Translations under genes and position numbers: made by a program
Notes under the pieces: model-generated
Database searches by the model: none
What the model was told of the DNA's origin: nothing
The model's input: the letters and a program-made list of their open reading frames with translations, nothing else
Assembly: GCA_001801025.1 (NCBI GenBank)
Contig: MGWO01000007.1
Location: forward strand, 930,001-994,000
Direction of reading: 5' to 3'
Length of the DNA stretch: 64,000 nt
From: Gallionellales bacterium GWA2_54_124
Lineage (GTDB): Bacteria; Pseudomonadota; Gammaproteobacteria; Burkholderiales; Gallionellaceae
Shown here: positions 1 through 8,701 of the stretch, piece after piece
Layout: each line of letters opens with the position of its first letter
How positions within the stretch are numbered: position 1 is the first letter of the stretch

Positions 1-2
1 CG

Positions 3-308
3 GGAGAGGTTAACTTCAACCAGGTACCGATTTTGCCCGCTGCACTGGAATTGGCTCAGGCAGGTTACGGCCCTGGCGCGATTGAGCGCAATATGGAGAG
101 CTACGGGGCTGATGTGCATTTTGCAGAGGGAATGGCGTCATGGCAGCAGCGCGTGCTGGCCGATGCGCAAACCAGCGGCGGCTTGCTGGTATCCGTTGCG
201 CCCGATGCGGTAGGTGACGTGTTGGCCTGCTTTTATCAGGCAGGGTTCAAACAGGCTGCTGTGATCGGTGTGATGAAAGCCGGGACTGCGAACGTCGTGG
301 TCAGTTAA
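3..308 (+). CDS. selD: Selenide, water dikinase, C-terminal part (5' end outside window)
   Basis: This is the tail of SelD, which makes selenophosphate from selenide and ATP for selenocysteine and selenouridine synthesis. The reading frame is already open at base 3 and ends at a TAA at 306-308, so the start lies to the left of the window. The visible part belongs to the C-terminal AIRS-type domain and holds the family's DAQTSGGLL motif, with an RN(M)ESYG stretch before it. The TTG at 33 is internal and is not the start. Identification rests on this short C-terminal signature. Other AIRS-family proteins (PurM, ThiL, HypE) are less likely because they lack the QTSGGLL motif in this form. Confidence 0.88.
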   Translation, partial: GEVNFNQVPILPAALELAQAGYGPGAIERNMESYGADVHFAEGMASWQQRVLADAQTSGGLLVSVAPDAVGDVLACFYQAGFKQAAVIGVMKAGTANVVVS

Positions 309-310
309 GT

Positions 311-571
311 TCAGGATCGCCAAACCAGAAAGATGGCGAAGGCGATCCAGAACGGCAGGCTGTAGACCAGAATTTTGCCGAACAGCATGTCGCTGATATG
401 AAAAAAATGCACCAGATAAGGGACGTATTGCAGGCTGCTGGCCGAGACGCTCAGCAGGATGAGTGCGCCGATGATCTGAGCAATCTGTGTTTTTTTCTCG
501 ATCGCAAGCCGGATACGCGATTCTGCCCAATCGTATAAACTTTCCGCCCATTCGTCCGGTCTGAATTTCAT
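311..571 (-). CDS. Small two-helix membrane protein, unknown function
   Basis: An 86-residue protein with a charged, amphipathic N-terminus (about residues 1-30, rich in W, E, R and K) followed by two hydrophobic segments at about 33-52 and 62-83, the second ending VWRS. It is predicted to sit in the inner membrane. Its stop lies 2 bases from the convergent selD stop, and it follows cheZ on the same strand at a 26-base gap, so cotranscription with cheZ is possible. I do not recognise a family and give no function. The compact spacing and the clear membrane topology support a real gene. Confidence 0.6.
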   Translation of the reverse strand: MKFRPDEWAESLYDWAESRIRLAIEKKTQIAQIIGALILLSVSASSLQYVPYLVHFFHISDMLFGKILVYSLPFWIAFAIFLVWRS

Positions 572-597
572 TTTAATTGGCTTGATAGGTTTGAATA

Positions 598-1203
598 TTA
601 AAGGCCGAGCGAGGCTAAGAGGTCATCCACTTCATCTTGTCCTTTGACGCTGTCTTTGATTTGGTTGCCCGGGCCTGCGGTTAATCCCTCGGTGCTGATC
701 AGAGAGTCCTTGGTGTTGGGCGCATATTCTTTGAGAATTTCGAGCAGGATGCTTTCAACTTCAACCGCCGCGTTGACGATCTTGTTGACCATTTGCCCCG
801 CGACATCGCGAAATTCCTGGGCTTCCATGATCTGCAGGAGGTTGTGATGCATGGTTTCCTCGCTCATGGCGATTTCCCCCAGTTTGGAGATGGTTTCCAT
901 GATCAGTTCCTGCTGTTCGGTGAAAACAGCATCCGACAGACGGATAGACAAGTCGCTGCAGATTGCGCGATTCCGGGCTGTCATAGGCAGCGAAGTTTCG
1001 ACAGCGCTAATAGTCAGTTCCGAGGCGTCGTGCATGGATTTGTCGATGAAAGACAACCGGTCACGCGCGTCCGGCATAGTTGAGGCGGACTTTTCCAGTT
1101 GTCGGGTGTGTCCGAGCTCTTTGAGTATGCTGTGCAGCCTTGCGGTTGCGTGGCCAATTTTTTCAACTCTGACGTCAATCAAAGGCGTGCGTTTTTTGCT
1201 CAT
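598..1203 (-). CDS. cheZ: Chemotaxis protein phosphatase CheZ
   Basis: CheZ dephosphorylates CheY-P and so ends the flagellar switching signal. The 201-residue length is close to the usual 210. The middle is helical and forms the long four-helix bundle. The catalytic segment AQEFRDVAGQ at about 128-137 keeps the Asp (133) and the Gln (137) that correspond to the essential Asp/Gln pair of E. coli CheZ. The C-terminus, DEVDDLLASLGL, is the CheY-binding amphipathic helix, separated by a flexible linker. No other che genes are in the window, so it is an orphan here. The ATG at 1203 is the only sensible start. Confidence 0.9.
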   Translation of the reverse strand: MSKKRTPLIDVRVEKIGHATARLHSILKELGHTRQLEKSASTMPDARDRLSFIDKSMHDASELTISAVETSLPMTARNRAICSDLSIRLSDAVFTEQQELIMETISKLGEIAMSEETMHHNLLQIMEAQEFRDVAGQMVNKIVNAAVEVESILLEILKEYAPNTKDSLISTEGLTAGPGNQIKDSVKGQDEVDDLLASLGL

Positions 1204-1250
1204 GTTCTCTGGCTCACTGTTCGTTCATTGAAGGGTCGTAAGAAAAGTCT

Positions 1251-1613
1251 TCACGATCCGTAATCGCTGTATTTCATGGCGCTGCCGTAAACCCGATCCG
1301 CCGGATACTTTAATGCATTTTTATCGATCTTGCGCATCGCCGCAGTAAATAAATCTACTCCGAGTTTGTCACAGAGGCGCACCAGATACAGCAGTACATC
1401 GGCCAGTTCATCGGCAACCTCTGCTTTTTTATCGGCGGTGAGATTATCCGATTGCGCAGCGGTGAGCCACTGAAAGTGTTCCATCAGTTCAGCCACTTCG
1501 ACCATCAGGGCCATAGACAGATTTTTTGGCGTATGAAACTGGTCCCAGTCGCGCACCCGGGCAAACTCGCGCAGTTTTTCGCGCAATACCTGTAAATCAG
1601 ATTGAGCGTTCAT
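1251..1613 (-). CDS. MazG-like nucleotide pyrophosphohydrolase (dCTPase/RS21-C6 type)
   Basis: A 120-residue single-domain all-alpha NTP pyrophosphatase. This family hydrolyses non-canonical or excess (d)NTPs to the monophosphate and pyrophosphate. The metal-binding set is visible: EVAELMEHFQW (about residues 38-48), which supplies the ExxE-type glutamates, and DELADVLLYL (about 67-76), which supplies the ExxD pair. The length matches the short RS21-C6/dCTPase subfamily and not the two-domain MazG. Start ATG at 1613, 3 bases downstream of the stop of the preceding small ORF on the same strand, so the two are probably cotranscribed. The exact substrate cannot be read from sequence. Confidence 0.85.
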   Translation of the reverse strand: MNAQSDLQVLREKLREFARVRDWDQFHTPKNLSMALMVEVAELMEHFQWLTAAQSDNLTADKKAEVADELADVLLYLVRLCDKLGVDLFTAAMRKIDKNALKYPADRVYGSAMKYSDYGS

Positions 1614-1616
1614 CGG

Positions 1617-1820
1617 TCAATTTAGCATGTGTTGATCGGCGTCCATTTTTAACAGGAAGGTTTCGATGTCCAACGCGACGATGCAATGCGGCAGCGTGAC
1701 AGATTTTGTATCAGCCATGTGCGTTCTCAGTTGAGGACACGGCAACGCTTCTGCCGGAAAAGTATCCAAATCATTGCGTTCGATTTCATAACTGCTCATG
1801 CTCATGGTAACGATGCTCAT
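1617..1820 (-). CDS. Small hypothetical protein
   Basis: A 67-residue ORF with a good Shine-Dalgarno, GGAGG, placed 5 bases before its ATG at 1820. It ends 3 bases before the MazG-like gene. The sequence is acidic, with no membrane segment and no recognised motif. The start region has several in-frame ATGs (SIVTMSMSS), so the true start could be a few codons further in. Support comes from the ribosome-binding site and the operon spacing, not from homology. Confidence 0.45.
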   Translation of the reverse strand: MSIVTMSMSSYEIERNDLDTFPAEALPCPQLRTHMADTKSVTLPHCIVALDIETFLLKMDADQHMLN

Positions 1821-1895
1821 GTCACACCTCCGTTTGTTACGTTAAGGGCGCGTGCTCTACTCATGTTATCGGTGCAATCAAACAAAAGCTGAGTG

Positions 1896-2315
1896 TTATC
1901 CGCGCGTATTTGACTGGCTGCCGAACTGAGTGAGTTCAACGAACGGGGCCGGTTGCCATCCTGTTTTGCGGTGCTCGGCGACGACATTAGTGAAAATGCC
2001 GCCGCGTACGTAAAATTTTGCAGTCAGGCGCATAAAGCGCGGATTGGTCGCCGCGATCAGGTCATTCAGAATACGGTTAGTGACGTCTTCATGAAAGTGA
2101 CCTTCTTCTCTGAAAGACCACATGTACAGCTTTAAACTCTTCAATTCCACGCAATCTTGATCTGCAATGTAATCGAGTATCAGGGTCGCGAAATCCGGCT
2201 GGCCGGTCTTAGGGCACAGGCAGGTAAATTCGGGGATTTCCATATGGATGTGGTAATCGCGCGACGGGTTCGGATTCGGGAAGGTTTCCAGTGCTTTGGT
2301 GGGTTGGGTCGTCAT
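1896..2315 (-). CDS. queF: NADPH-dependent 7-cyano-7-deazaguanine reductase QueF
   Basis: QueF reduces preQ0 to preQ1 in queuosine synthesis, a four-electron nitrile reduction. The protein is 139 residues, the short unimodular type. The family signature is present: [14 protein letters not shown] (residues 30-43) with the nucleophilic Cys (34) and the Asp (41), and the NADPH-binding stretch [13 protein letters not shown] (57-69). I place the start at the ATG at 2315 (MTTQPTKAL). The open frame runs on to 2387, but that extension would overlap the divergent smc start and has no family counterpart. The gene is divergent from smc with about 60 bases between the starts. Confidence 0.92.
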   Translation of the reverse strand: MTTQPTKALETFPNPNPSRDYHIHMEIPEFTCLCPKTGQPDFATLILDYIADQDCVELKSLKLYMWSFREEGHFHEDVTNRILNDLIAATNPRFMRLTAKFYVRGGIFTNVVAEHRKTGWQPAPFVELTQFGSQSNTRG

Positions 2316-2374
2316 TTGGTCGTGGGACTCGCTTCGGTTAAGATGGCGGCCATTATATCGTTGCGGCTGACAAA

Positions 2375-5300
2375 TTGCGTCTTTCACAAATCAAGTTGGC
2401 TGGATTTAAATCCTTTGTCGATCCGACCACCATCGATCTGCCCGGTCAGATCGTAGGCGTGGTGGGACCCAACGGCTGCGGAAAATCGAATGTGATCGAC
2501 GCGCTGCGCTGGGTGCTGGGCGAGTCGCGGGCATCCGCCCTGCGTGGTGAATCGATGCAAGATGTGATTTTCAACGGTTCTGCCCGTCGAAAACCGGTCG
2601 CGCGTGCCAGCGTCGAGCTGATCTTCGATAACGCATCTGGCAAGGCGGCCGGGCAATGGGCCAGTTACGCCGAAATTTCTATCAAGCGCGTGTTGCTGCG
2701 TAACGATGATTCGAGCTATTACATCAACAGCCAGAAGGTCAGACGGCGCGATATTACGGACATTTTTTTAGGCACCGGGCTGGGCGCGCGTGCCTATGCC
2801 ATTATCGAGCAGGGCATGATCTCTCGCATCATCGAAGCAAAGCCGGAAGAATTGCGCGTTTTTCTTGAAGAAGCGGCCGGAGTGTCGAAATATCGCGAGC
2901 GCCGCCGCGAAACGGCGCAGCGCTTAAATGACACAAGGGATAATTTGTTGCGTGTCGACGACATCCTGCAGGAGATGGACAAGCAGTTGCTGCATCTGGC
3001 GCAGCAGGCAAGCGTGGCGGTGCAGTATCGCGAACTGGAAACGCTGCGGGATACGGCGCAGCATTTGTACTGGCTGTTACGGCGTGAGGAGGCTGAGCTT
3101 GCGCGGGCGGGTTTCGCGGCACAGATCGAAAAATGTCGCACCGAACTCGAATTAAAAACAGCCGTCTTGCGTGAGAATGAAAGCGCGCTTGAGATGGCGC
3201 GCAGCAGTCATTACCTGTTATCCGACGAGTTGCAGGCGAAACAGGGCGATTTGTATGCAGCCAACTCGGATGTTGTCCGTCTTGAGCAGCAAATCAAGCA
3301 TGCGGCGGCAGCCAGGCTGCGGCTGCAACAGCAAATCGATCAGACCGGCCTGCAAATAGACCAGCAAAAGCAGCAGCGGCAATCCGCGCAAAGTCAATTG
3401 GCGCACTGGCAGAGCCAGCAGCGTACCGCAGAGGCAAAATTAACCGGGGCCGAGCAACAATTCGCGTGTGTCGATTTGTCTCAGGCAGAGCTGCAGGCGC
3501 ACGAGGCTCGCGAGGCGTATCACCGGTTACAGCGCGAACAGGTGAAGTTGCAACAGCAGCTATCCGGCGCAGCGCACGGCAACTTGGCGCGTAACATCGC
3601 TCAGCTGGAGGCACGCAAGGCTCGTTTAACCGATGAGGCGGGCAGTTTGCCGCTGCCTGATTTTCACGCGTTGCAACAGGCCGAGAGCGAATTGGCTGAA
3701 TTAGCCCTGGTGCAGGCAGAACGCGAAGAACATCAGTCGAGCTTGCAGACGCAATTGACGGAGGCTGACAGCCAGCGACAGCAGTTGCGCAGCACGTTGC
3801 AGCAAACGCAGTTGCAGGCGGCGCAAACGCAGGCCCGGGTACAGGCCTTGCGGTCGTTGCAGCAGGATGACGCGCCTGACTTGCAGGACTGGCTGGTTCG
3901 GCATGGGCTCGATGCATTGCCGCCTCTGTGGCAGGGGATACAGATTGAGCCCGGCTGGGAGACGGCGCTCGAAGCGGTGCTGGGTGAGCGTCTCAATGCG
4001 CTGCCCGCACTATACGAATTCATGAGCCAAATCGATACGCCGCCTGCCCGGCTGGCTTTATTTGAGCCGGGGGCGGGTGAACCTACCGCAGCAGTGGCTC
4101 AGCAACGCTTGCTCGATTGCGTACAAAGCCGCAATGCGCAGGAGTCGATCAATGAATGGCTGGCATCTGTTTATACGGTGGCGGATGTAGCGCTGGGGCT
4201 TTCGATGCGGGATAAATTACCCCCGGGCGGACGCTTTGTCACCCCGGAAGGGCATTTGATCGACAGCCGCAGTGTGCTGTTTCATGCACCAGACTCTCAT
4301 TTGCATGGCATGCTGAGCCGACAGCGCGAGATCGATATGCTGGAGCGTAGCGCTGTGATCGGTGATGAGATTGTTGCGCAATTAAAAGAGGCTTACAGCG
4401 AAGCTGAGCAACGCTATCGCGATCTCGAGTGTCAGTTTCCCGTGTTGCGCGGTGTCATTCATGCTTCGGGTCAACGCCAGCATGCGTTGCAAATGCAGCG
4501 TCATATCGCCCAACAGGCCGAGGAACACCGTCGCGCGCGCGGGGAACAGATATCACTGGAATTGGCCGAAGTCGCAAAATTGCTCCTGATCGAGTATGCG
4601 CAGCAGGATGCGTTGCTGGAGCAGATGGAGCAGTTACGCTACGAGGAGGGTTATATCTGCGCGCAGGTGAGCGAAGCTCGGCAGGTGGCAGAAGACCGTC
4701 AGCGCGCGTTTCGCGAACAGCAGGAGCACGTGCGGCAGTTATTGCTGGTTCGGCAGGAAGCGGATTTTTTACAGCGCACCTGTGCCGATAAAATCACCGA
4801 TGCACATGCCGCGATTGAGTTGTCGACGCAAGCGGTGCTGCAATCCGAACAGATGATGCAGCAGCATCGTGCGGAGTTGTCCAGCGGTGCGGATGAGATC
4901 TCCAGTGACGCATTGCAAGTTGCGCTTGCCACTCGCGAGGCGGCTGAAAATATGCTCAGTGAGCTGCGAAATCGTCTGGAAGCGCTAACGGTGCAGTTGC
5001 AGCGTCTGGATCAGGCGCGTCTGTCTTGCGAGCACGAGCTGACAGGAATCAGGGAGAGGCTGGCCGGGCTCGCGCTCAAAGAGCAGGAAGCACGTCTGTA
5101 TTTTGAGCAATGGGCAGCTCACTTACAAGGGGTGGATGAATCAGCCCTTTTATCGAGATTGGCTCATGCCCGCTCAGGTACGCTGCAGAACGAACTGCTT
5201 CGATTGAATCGCGAGATTGCTGACTTAGGGGCTGTCAATCTTGCTGCGCTCGACGAGTTGCAGGCGGCCACCGAGCGACGCGGCTATCTGGTAGCGCAAT

Positions 5301-5845
5301 CAGAGGATTTGCAGCAGGCGATGGCAACGCTCGAAGACGCTATCAGGCATATCGACCGCGAGTCGCGTGAATTGCTGATGGATACCTATCGTCAGGTTAA
5401 TTTGCATCTGGCCGAGTTATTCCCGGTGTTGTTTGCCGGAGGGGAAGCATCGTTAGTATTGACGGGTGAGGAGATTCTGGACGGGGGCGTGCAGGTGATG
5501 GCGCAGCCGCCGGGGAAAAAGAACAGTACGATCCATCTGATGTCAGGCGGGGAGAAAGCGCTGACGGCGATTGCGCTGATATTTTCGTTGTTTCAGCTCA
5601 ATCCTGCGCCCTTTTGTCTGCTCGATGAAGTCGATGCGCCCTTAGATGATACGAATACCGAGCGTTTGTGCGCGCTGGTGCGAAAAATGTCGCAGCACAC
5701 GCAATTCGTTTTCATCAGCCACAATAAAATCGCTATGGAAATGGCCGGGCAGCTCGTTGGTGTAACGATGCAGGAGAAGGGCGTCTCGAAAGTGGTGTCG
5801 GTGGACATCGAGGCGGCGATTCGTCTGGCCGACACGGACGGATAA
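2375..5845 (+). CDS. smc: Chromosome partition protein Smc
   Basis: Smc forms the DNA-entrapping ring of bacterial condensin (Smc-ScpAB), which organises and segregates the chromosome. The 1156-residue protein has the full layout: an N-terminal ATPase half with Walker [10 protein letters not shown] (31-39), a long Gln-rich coiled coil, a hinge at roughly 500-640, a second coiled coil, and a C-terminal half with the ABC signature [11 protein letters not shown] (about 1055-1065) and Walker [13 protein letters not shown]. The start is a TTG at 2375 giving [14 protein letters not shown], which matches the conserved N-terminus exactly; no ATG upstream fits. A small secreted protein gene follows after about 65 bases. 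Confidence 0.96.
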   Translation: MRLSQIKLAGFKSFVDPTTIDLPGQIVGVVGPNGCGKSNVIDALRWVLGESRASALRGESMQDVIFNGSARRKPVARASVELIFDNASGKAAGQWASYAEISIKRVLLRNDDSSYYINSQKVRRRDITDIFLGTGLGARAYAIIEQGMISRIIEAKPEELRVFLEEAAGVSKYRERRRETAQRLNDTRDNLLRVDDILQEMDKQLLHLAQQASVAVQYRELETLRDTAQHLYWLLRREEAELARAGFAAQIEKCRTELELKTAVLRENESALEMARSSHYLLSDELQAKQGDLYAANSDVVRLEQQIKHAAAARLRLQQQIDQTGLQIDQQKQQRQSAQSQLAHWQSQQRTAEAKLTGAEQQFACVDLSQAELQAHEAREAYHRLQREQVKLQQQLSGAAHGNLARNIAQLEARKARLTDEAGSLPLPDFHALQQAESELAELALVQAEREEHQSSLQTQLTEADSQRQQLRSTLQQTQLQAAQTQARVQALRSLQQDDAPDLQDWLVRHGLDALPPLWQGIQIEPGWETALEAVLGERLNALPALYEFMSQIDTPPARLALFEPGAGEPTAAVAQQRLLDCVQSRNAQESINEWLASVYTVADVALGLSMRDKLPPGGRFVTPEGHLIDSRSVLFHAPDSHLHGMLSRQREIDMLERSAVIGDEIVAQLKEAYSEAEQRYRDLECQFPVLRGVIHASGQRQHALQMQRHIAQQAEEHRRARGEQISLELAEVAKLLLIEYAQQDALLEQMEQLRYEEGYICAQVSEARQVAEDRQRAFREQQEHVRQLLLVRQEADFLQRTCADKITDAHAAIELSTQAVLQSEQMMQQHRAELSSGADEISSDALQVALATREAAENMLSELRNRLEALTVQLQRLDQARLSCEHELTGIRERLAGLALKEQEARLYFEQWAAHLQGVDESALLSRLAHARSGTLQNELLRLNREIADLGAVNLAALDELQAATERRGYLVAQSEDLQQAMATLEDAIRHIDRESRELLMDTYRQVNLHLAELFPVLFAGGEASLVLTGEEILDGGVQVMAQPPGKKNSTIHLMSGGEKALTAIALIFSLFQLNPAPFCLLDEVDAPLDDTNTERLCALVRKMSQHTQFVFISHNKIAMEMAGQLVGVTMQEKGVSKVVSVDIEAAIRLADTDG

Positions 5846-5910
5846 TTTCCTAGACGTCCTTTCTCATCCTGTTTGATACCCCGTTTGTGCAAATGCGATA
5901 CAATGCGGGC

Positions 5911-6216
5911 ATGAATGTCCAACCGTTGACCTCACTTCTGACCTTATGCCTTGTTGCAGCAGCGCTGTTATTCAGCCTGTGGGTTGGTTGCGCGCAAAGT
6001 TTTTGTTCGCAGGATGTACTCGGCAGCGGCCATCTTGAGCTTACACTGGGCTCTGATATTCAAGTGGATGATGCCGATAACATCGCGGCGATCATCTCAT
6101 CGCCTGACCGCACCATTCAAGCGCCAGATAGGGGAAATTATCCCCAATGGCTGGCGCAAGTTGTTTTGTTCAACTGTTTCTCTCCGCCTGACCGCCCGCC
6201 TATCTTAGCCGTTTGA
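5911..6216 (+). CDS. Small secreted/membrane-anchored protein ahead of metal-efflux genes
   Basis: From the ATG at 5911 the product is 101 residues. It has a hydrophobic N-terminal segment of about 20 residues that looks like a signal peptide or anchor, then a polar domain with a Gly/Asp-rich stretch and a C-terminal FNCFSPPDRPP motif. An alternative ATG at 5887 would add 8 residues. I do not recognise a family. Small, secreted, weakly conserved proteins are common as first genes of heavy-metal RND operons (CzcI-like position), and it lies 70 bases before the outer-membrane factor with a hairpin in the gap. A metal-sensing or leader role is only suggested by position. Confidence 0.5.
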   Translation: MNVQPLTSLLTLCLVAAALLFSLWVGCAQSFCSQDVLGSGHLELTLGSDIQVDDADNIAAIISSPDRTIQAPDRGNYPQWLAQVVLFNCFSPPDRPPILAV

Positions 6217-6225
6217 TTTAAACAT

Positions 6226-6254
6226 GACGTCACGCCGTGATGTCGGGTTTTGTT
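6226..6254 (+). terminator. Hairpin with T-rich tail between small ORF and efflux operon
   Basis: GACGTCAC (6226-6233) pairs with GTGATGTC (6237-6244) across a 3-base loop, with one G-T wobble. GGGTTTTGTTG follows directly. This is a plausible intrinsic terminator or attenuator that would lower read-through from the small ORF into the outer-membrane factor gene. The T-run is short. Confidence 0.4.
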
Positions 6255-6285
6255 GTTATTTGCACGATAATCAACGGATTAAAAC

Positions 6286-7518
6286 ATGAAATATATTTAT
6301 GCTCACCTGATATCAGGTGTGTCGATGCTATTGATGCTAACGCCGGTCAGTGGTGCGCCACTGACGCTGCAACAAGCCTGGTCGTTAGCCGAGCAGCACA
6401 GCCCCTCTATTAAAGTGGCCCGCAATCTGGCGGAGGGCGCGCAGGCGGCACTCGAGACAGCAAGCGCATATCCTAATCCGGACGTTGAGTTCGGTACAGG
6501 TACTTCGTATCTCTTACCACCCAGCGCACAAACCGGACGCAACAGCGCGATGAGTATTTCGCAACCGCTCGAGTTTCCGGGGTTACGCAATGCGCGTCAG
6601 CGTGCGGCTCAAGCCGGAATTACATCAGGATCCGCCCTGTTGGATGATGCCCGGGTCAATTTGTATGCGCAGCTTAAGCTGGCCTTTTTTGAAGTGTTGC
6701 GCCGTCAGGATGAGGCGACGCTGACCGCTGAAAATCATGCTTTGTTGTTGCAGATACGCAATCGCGTCAAGCTGCGGGTGGAAGTGGGGGAGGCGCCGCG
6801 CTATGAACTGGTGAAGTCTGATGCGGAGTCTCTGACAGCCGAAAACGTGGCCAGAACCGCCGAACTCAGGGTTGTGCAGGCGAAAGACAGATTGCGCGTT
6901 TTGCTGGGTGCGCCGATTGGCGATCAGTTCGAGATCGTTCATTCGATGCCTAAACTATCAGAACCGCCTGAGTTGAGTGTATTGCGGGCTGAGTTGCTGC
7001 AGAATCAGCCGTTGCTCAAGGCGGCGATTGCCGAATCTGAGCGTGCTGAAGCCAAACTGGAGCAGGAGCGCAGTCTGCGGATTCCGCAACCCACGCTGAA
7101 ATGGGGGGCCGAACGCCATCCTGACGTCAATCTATGGCGCGTCAGTGTGGCGATGCCTTTGCCCTTGTGGAATCAGCGGGCAGGTCCGGTGGGTGAGGCA
7201 CATGCAAACCGGGAGCGCGCACAGGCTGAGCAGGAGCGTATCCGTCTGGGCTTGCTTGGGGAGCTTGATCAGGCCTATGGACGCTATCAGATCGCGCGTC
7301 GCCAGATGAATGTGTTCGAAAAAGGGCTGATGCGTGATGCGGAATCGGCGTTGAAGGTGGCGGAAGCTGCTTACCGATACGGTGAACGCGGCATTCTCGA
7401 CTATCTGGACGCGCAACGGGTATATCGGAGCACCCGTATGGATTATCTTAACGCACGCTATGAATTGCAATTTGCGCTGGTTGACATTGAACGACTGCGC
7501 GCAGGAGAACCAAAATGA
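6286..7518 (+). CDS. Outer-membrane factor of HME-RND metal efflux (CzcC/CusC-like, TolC family)
   Basis: A 410-residue TolC-family trimeric channel subunit that carries exported cations across the outer membrane. A signal peptide is visible at the N-terminus (about 1-24, ending VSGAP). Then come the two OEP repeats typical of the family, with Ala/Gln/Leu-rich helical stretches around TASAYPNPDVEFG and the second-repeat LDYLDAQRVYRSTRMDY near the C-terminus. The start ATG at 6286 fits the signal peptide. Its last 4 bases overlap the adaptor gene, so translational coupling in one operon (factor, adaptor, pump, PII-like) is clear. The metal carried cannot be told from this component. Confidence 0.88.
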   Translation: MKYIYAHLISGVSMLLMLTPVSGAPLTLQQAWSLAEQHSPSIKVARNLAEGAQAALETASAYPNPDVEFGTGTSYLLPPSAQTGRNSAMSISQPLEFPGLRNARQRAAQAGITSGSALLDDARVNLYAQLKLAFFEVLRRQDEATLTAENHALLLQIRNRVKLRVEVGEAPRYELVKSDAESLTAENVARTAELRVVQAKDRLRVLLGAPIGDQFEIVHSMPKLSEPPELSVLRAELLQNQPLLKAAIAESERAEAKLEQERSLRIPQPTLKWGAERHPDVNLWRVSVAMPLPLWNQRAGPVGEAHANRERAQAEQERIRLGLLGELDQAYGRYQIARRQMNVFEKGLMRDAESALKVAEAAYRYGERGILDYLDAQRVYRSTRMDYLNARYELQFALVDIERLRAGEPK

Positions 7519-8663
7519 ATTTATCAAAACGCTATGTATTACCCGCTCTCGTTTTAGTCGTGCTGTTGGGCGCTTGTCAGAAAAAACAGGAAACACCCGA
7601 AACGGCTCCCGCTGAAGACCCCGGACTCGTGAGCGTGACGCCGCTGTTGCTCAAACGGCTGACAATTCTAGCCGTGGGGGAGGGCGAAATGGCCGACACG
7701 GTCCGCGTGCCGGCACGCATCGAGGTGGATGAGCAGCGAGTCGCGCGCATTGGCGCTGCCGTGACCGGGCGTCTGACTGAAATTCACGCCGAATTGGGTC
7801 AGCGGGTGCGCCGCGGCGAGGTGCTGGCCATCTTGCACAGCGCTGAACTGTCCACTTCACAGTTAGCCTATCTCAAAGCCGTATCGCAGGAAGGGCTGCA
7901 GTTGAGGGCGGTGGCGCGTGCCAAGCTTCTGTTCGAATCGGATGTGATCAGCTCGGCCGAACTGCAAAAACGCGAGAGCGAGCTATTGCAGGCGGAAGCT
8001 GAACGTCAGACTTCGCATGATCAGTTGCGCGTGCTGGGTATGACTGAAGCTGACATTAAACAATTAGCCTCGACGCGTTCGGTGCATTCGGTATCCTCCG
8101 TCATCGCAACGATAGACGGGGTGGTGATCGAGCGCAAGATCACGCAGGGGCAGGTCGTGCAACCGGCCGATGCGTTGTTTACCGTGGCTGACCTGTCTCA
8201 TGTCTGGCTGGTTGCCGAAATTCCGGAGCAGCAGGCAGGGCTTGTCAGAGCGGGCGGCGTGACGGAAGCTGAGATTCCGGCGCTGGGAGATCAGGCGATC
8301 AAAGGACGACTGATTTTCGTCTCGGATACGGTTAAACCCGACACGCGCACGGTCACTGCCCGTATGGATGTGGAAAATGCGGATCGCTTGATTAAGCCGG
8401 GCATGCTCGCGTCTATGCTGATACGCGGTGCGCTGCACAAACGTCTGATGGTGCCGGTGGTCGCGGTTGTGCATGACGGGAGTCAGGATTATGTCTTTGT
8501 TCAGAAGGATGCACAGCATTTCGAATTGCGGCAGGTAAAACTGGGACAGGAAAATGCAGGGGTGGCTCCGGTGATCTCAGGTCTGGCCGAGGGCGAGAAG
8601 ATCGTCACGGAAGGCGCGTTTCATCTCAATAACGAGCGCCGCCGCAAGGAACTCGAAGGCTAA
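7515..8663 (+). CDS. RND efflux periplasmic adaptor lipoprotein (CzcB/CusB-like)
   Basis: A 382-residue membrane-fusion protein that links the inner-membrane pump to the outer-membrane channel. The N-terminus is a lipoprotein signal peptide with lipobox LLGAC (about residue 20), followed by a charged linker. The body shows the lipoyl-like half-motifs (AVTGRLTEIHAELGQRV and IDGVVIERKITQGQVV), a helical hairpin between them, and a beta-barrel with the conserved VKPDTRTVTARMDVEN stretch near residues 275-290. It overlaps the upstream gene by 4 bases and precedes the pump by 38 bases. No His/Met-rich N-terminal metal-binding stretch is seen. Confidence 0.9.
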   Translation: MNLSKRYVLPALVLVVLLGACQKKQETPETAPAEDPGLVSVTPLLLKRLTILAVGEGEMADTVRVPARIEVDEQRVARIGAAVTGRLTEIHAELGQRVRRGEVLAILHSAELSTSQLAYLKAVSQEGLQLRAVARAKLLFESDVISSAELQKRESELLQAEAERQTSHDQLRVLGMTEADIKQLASTRSVHSVSSVIATIDGVVIERKITQGQVVQPADALFTVADLSHVWLVAEIPEQQAGLVRAGGVTEAEIPALGDQAIKGRLIFVSDTVKPDTRTVTARMDVENADRLIKPGMLASMLIRGALHKRLMVPVVAVVHDGSQDYVFVQKDAQHFELRQVKLGQENAGVAPVISGLAEGEKIVTEGAFHLNNERRRKELEG

Positions 8664-8701
8664 GCTGCTCCGTGATCAACAAAGTCAAATAAAGGCTCAT
8701 T

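Noticed and set aside
138-551. 137-codon minus-strand frame over selD and the small membrane gene
   Set aside because: It overlaps two better-supported genes, is Arg/His/Gln-rich in the way of shadow frames and has no ribosome site.
3294-3917. 207-codon minus-strand frame inside smc
   Set aside because: Ala/Pro/Arg-rich antisense shadow of the smc coiled coil. The plus strand is unmistakably Smc.
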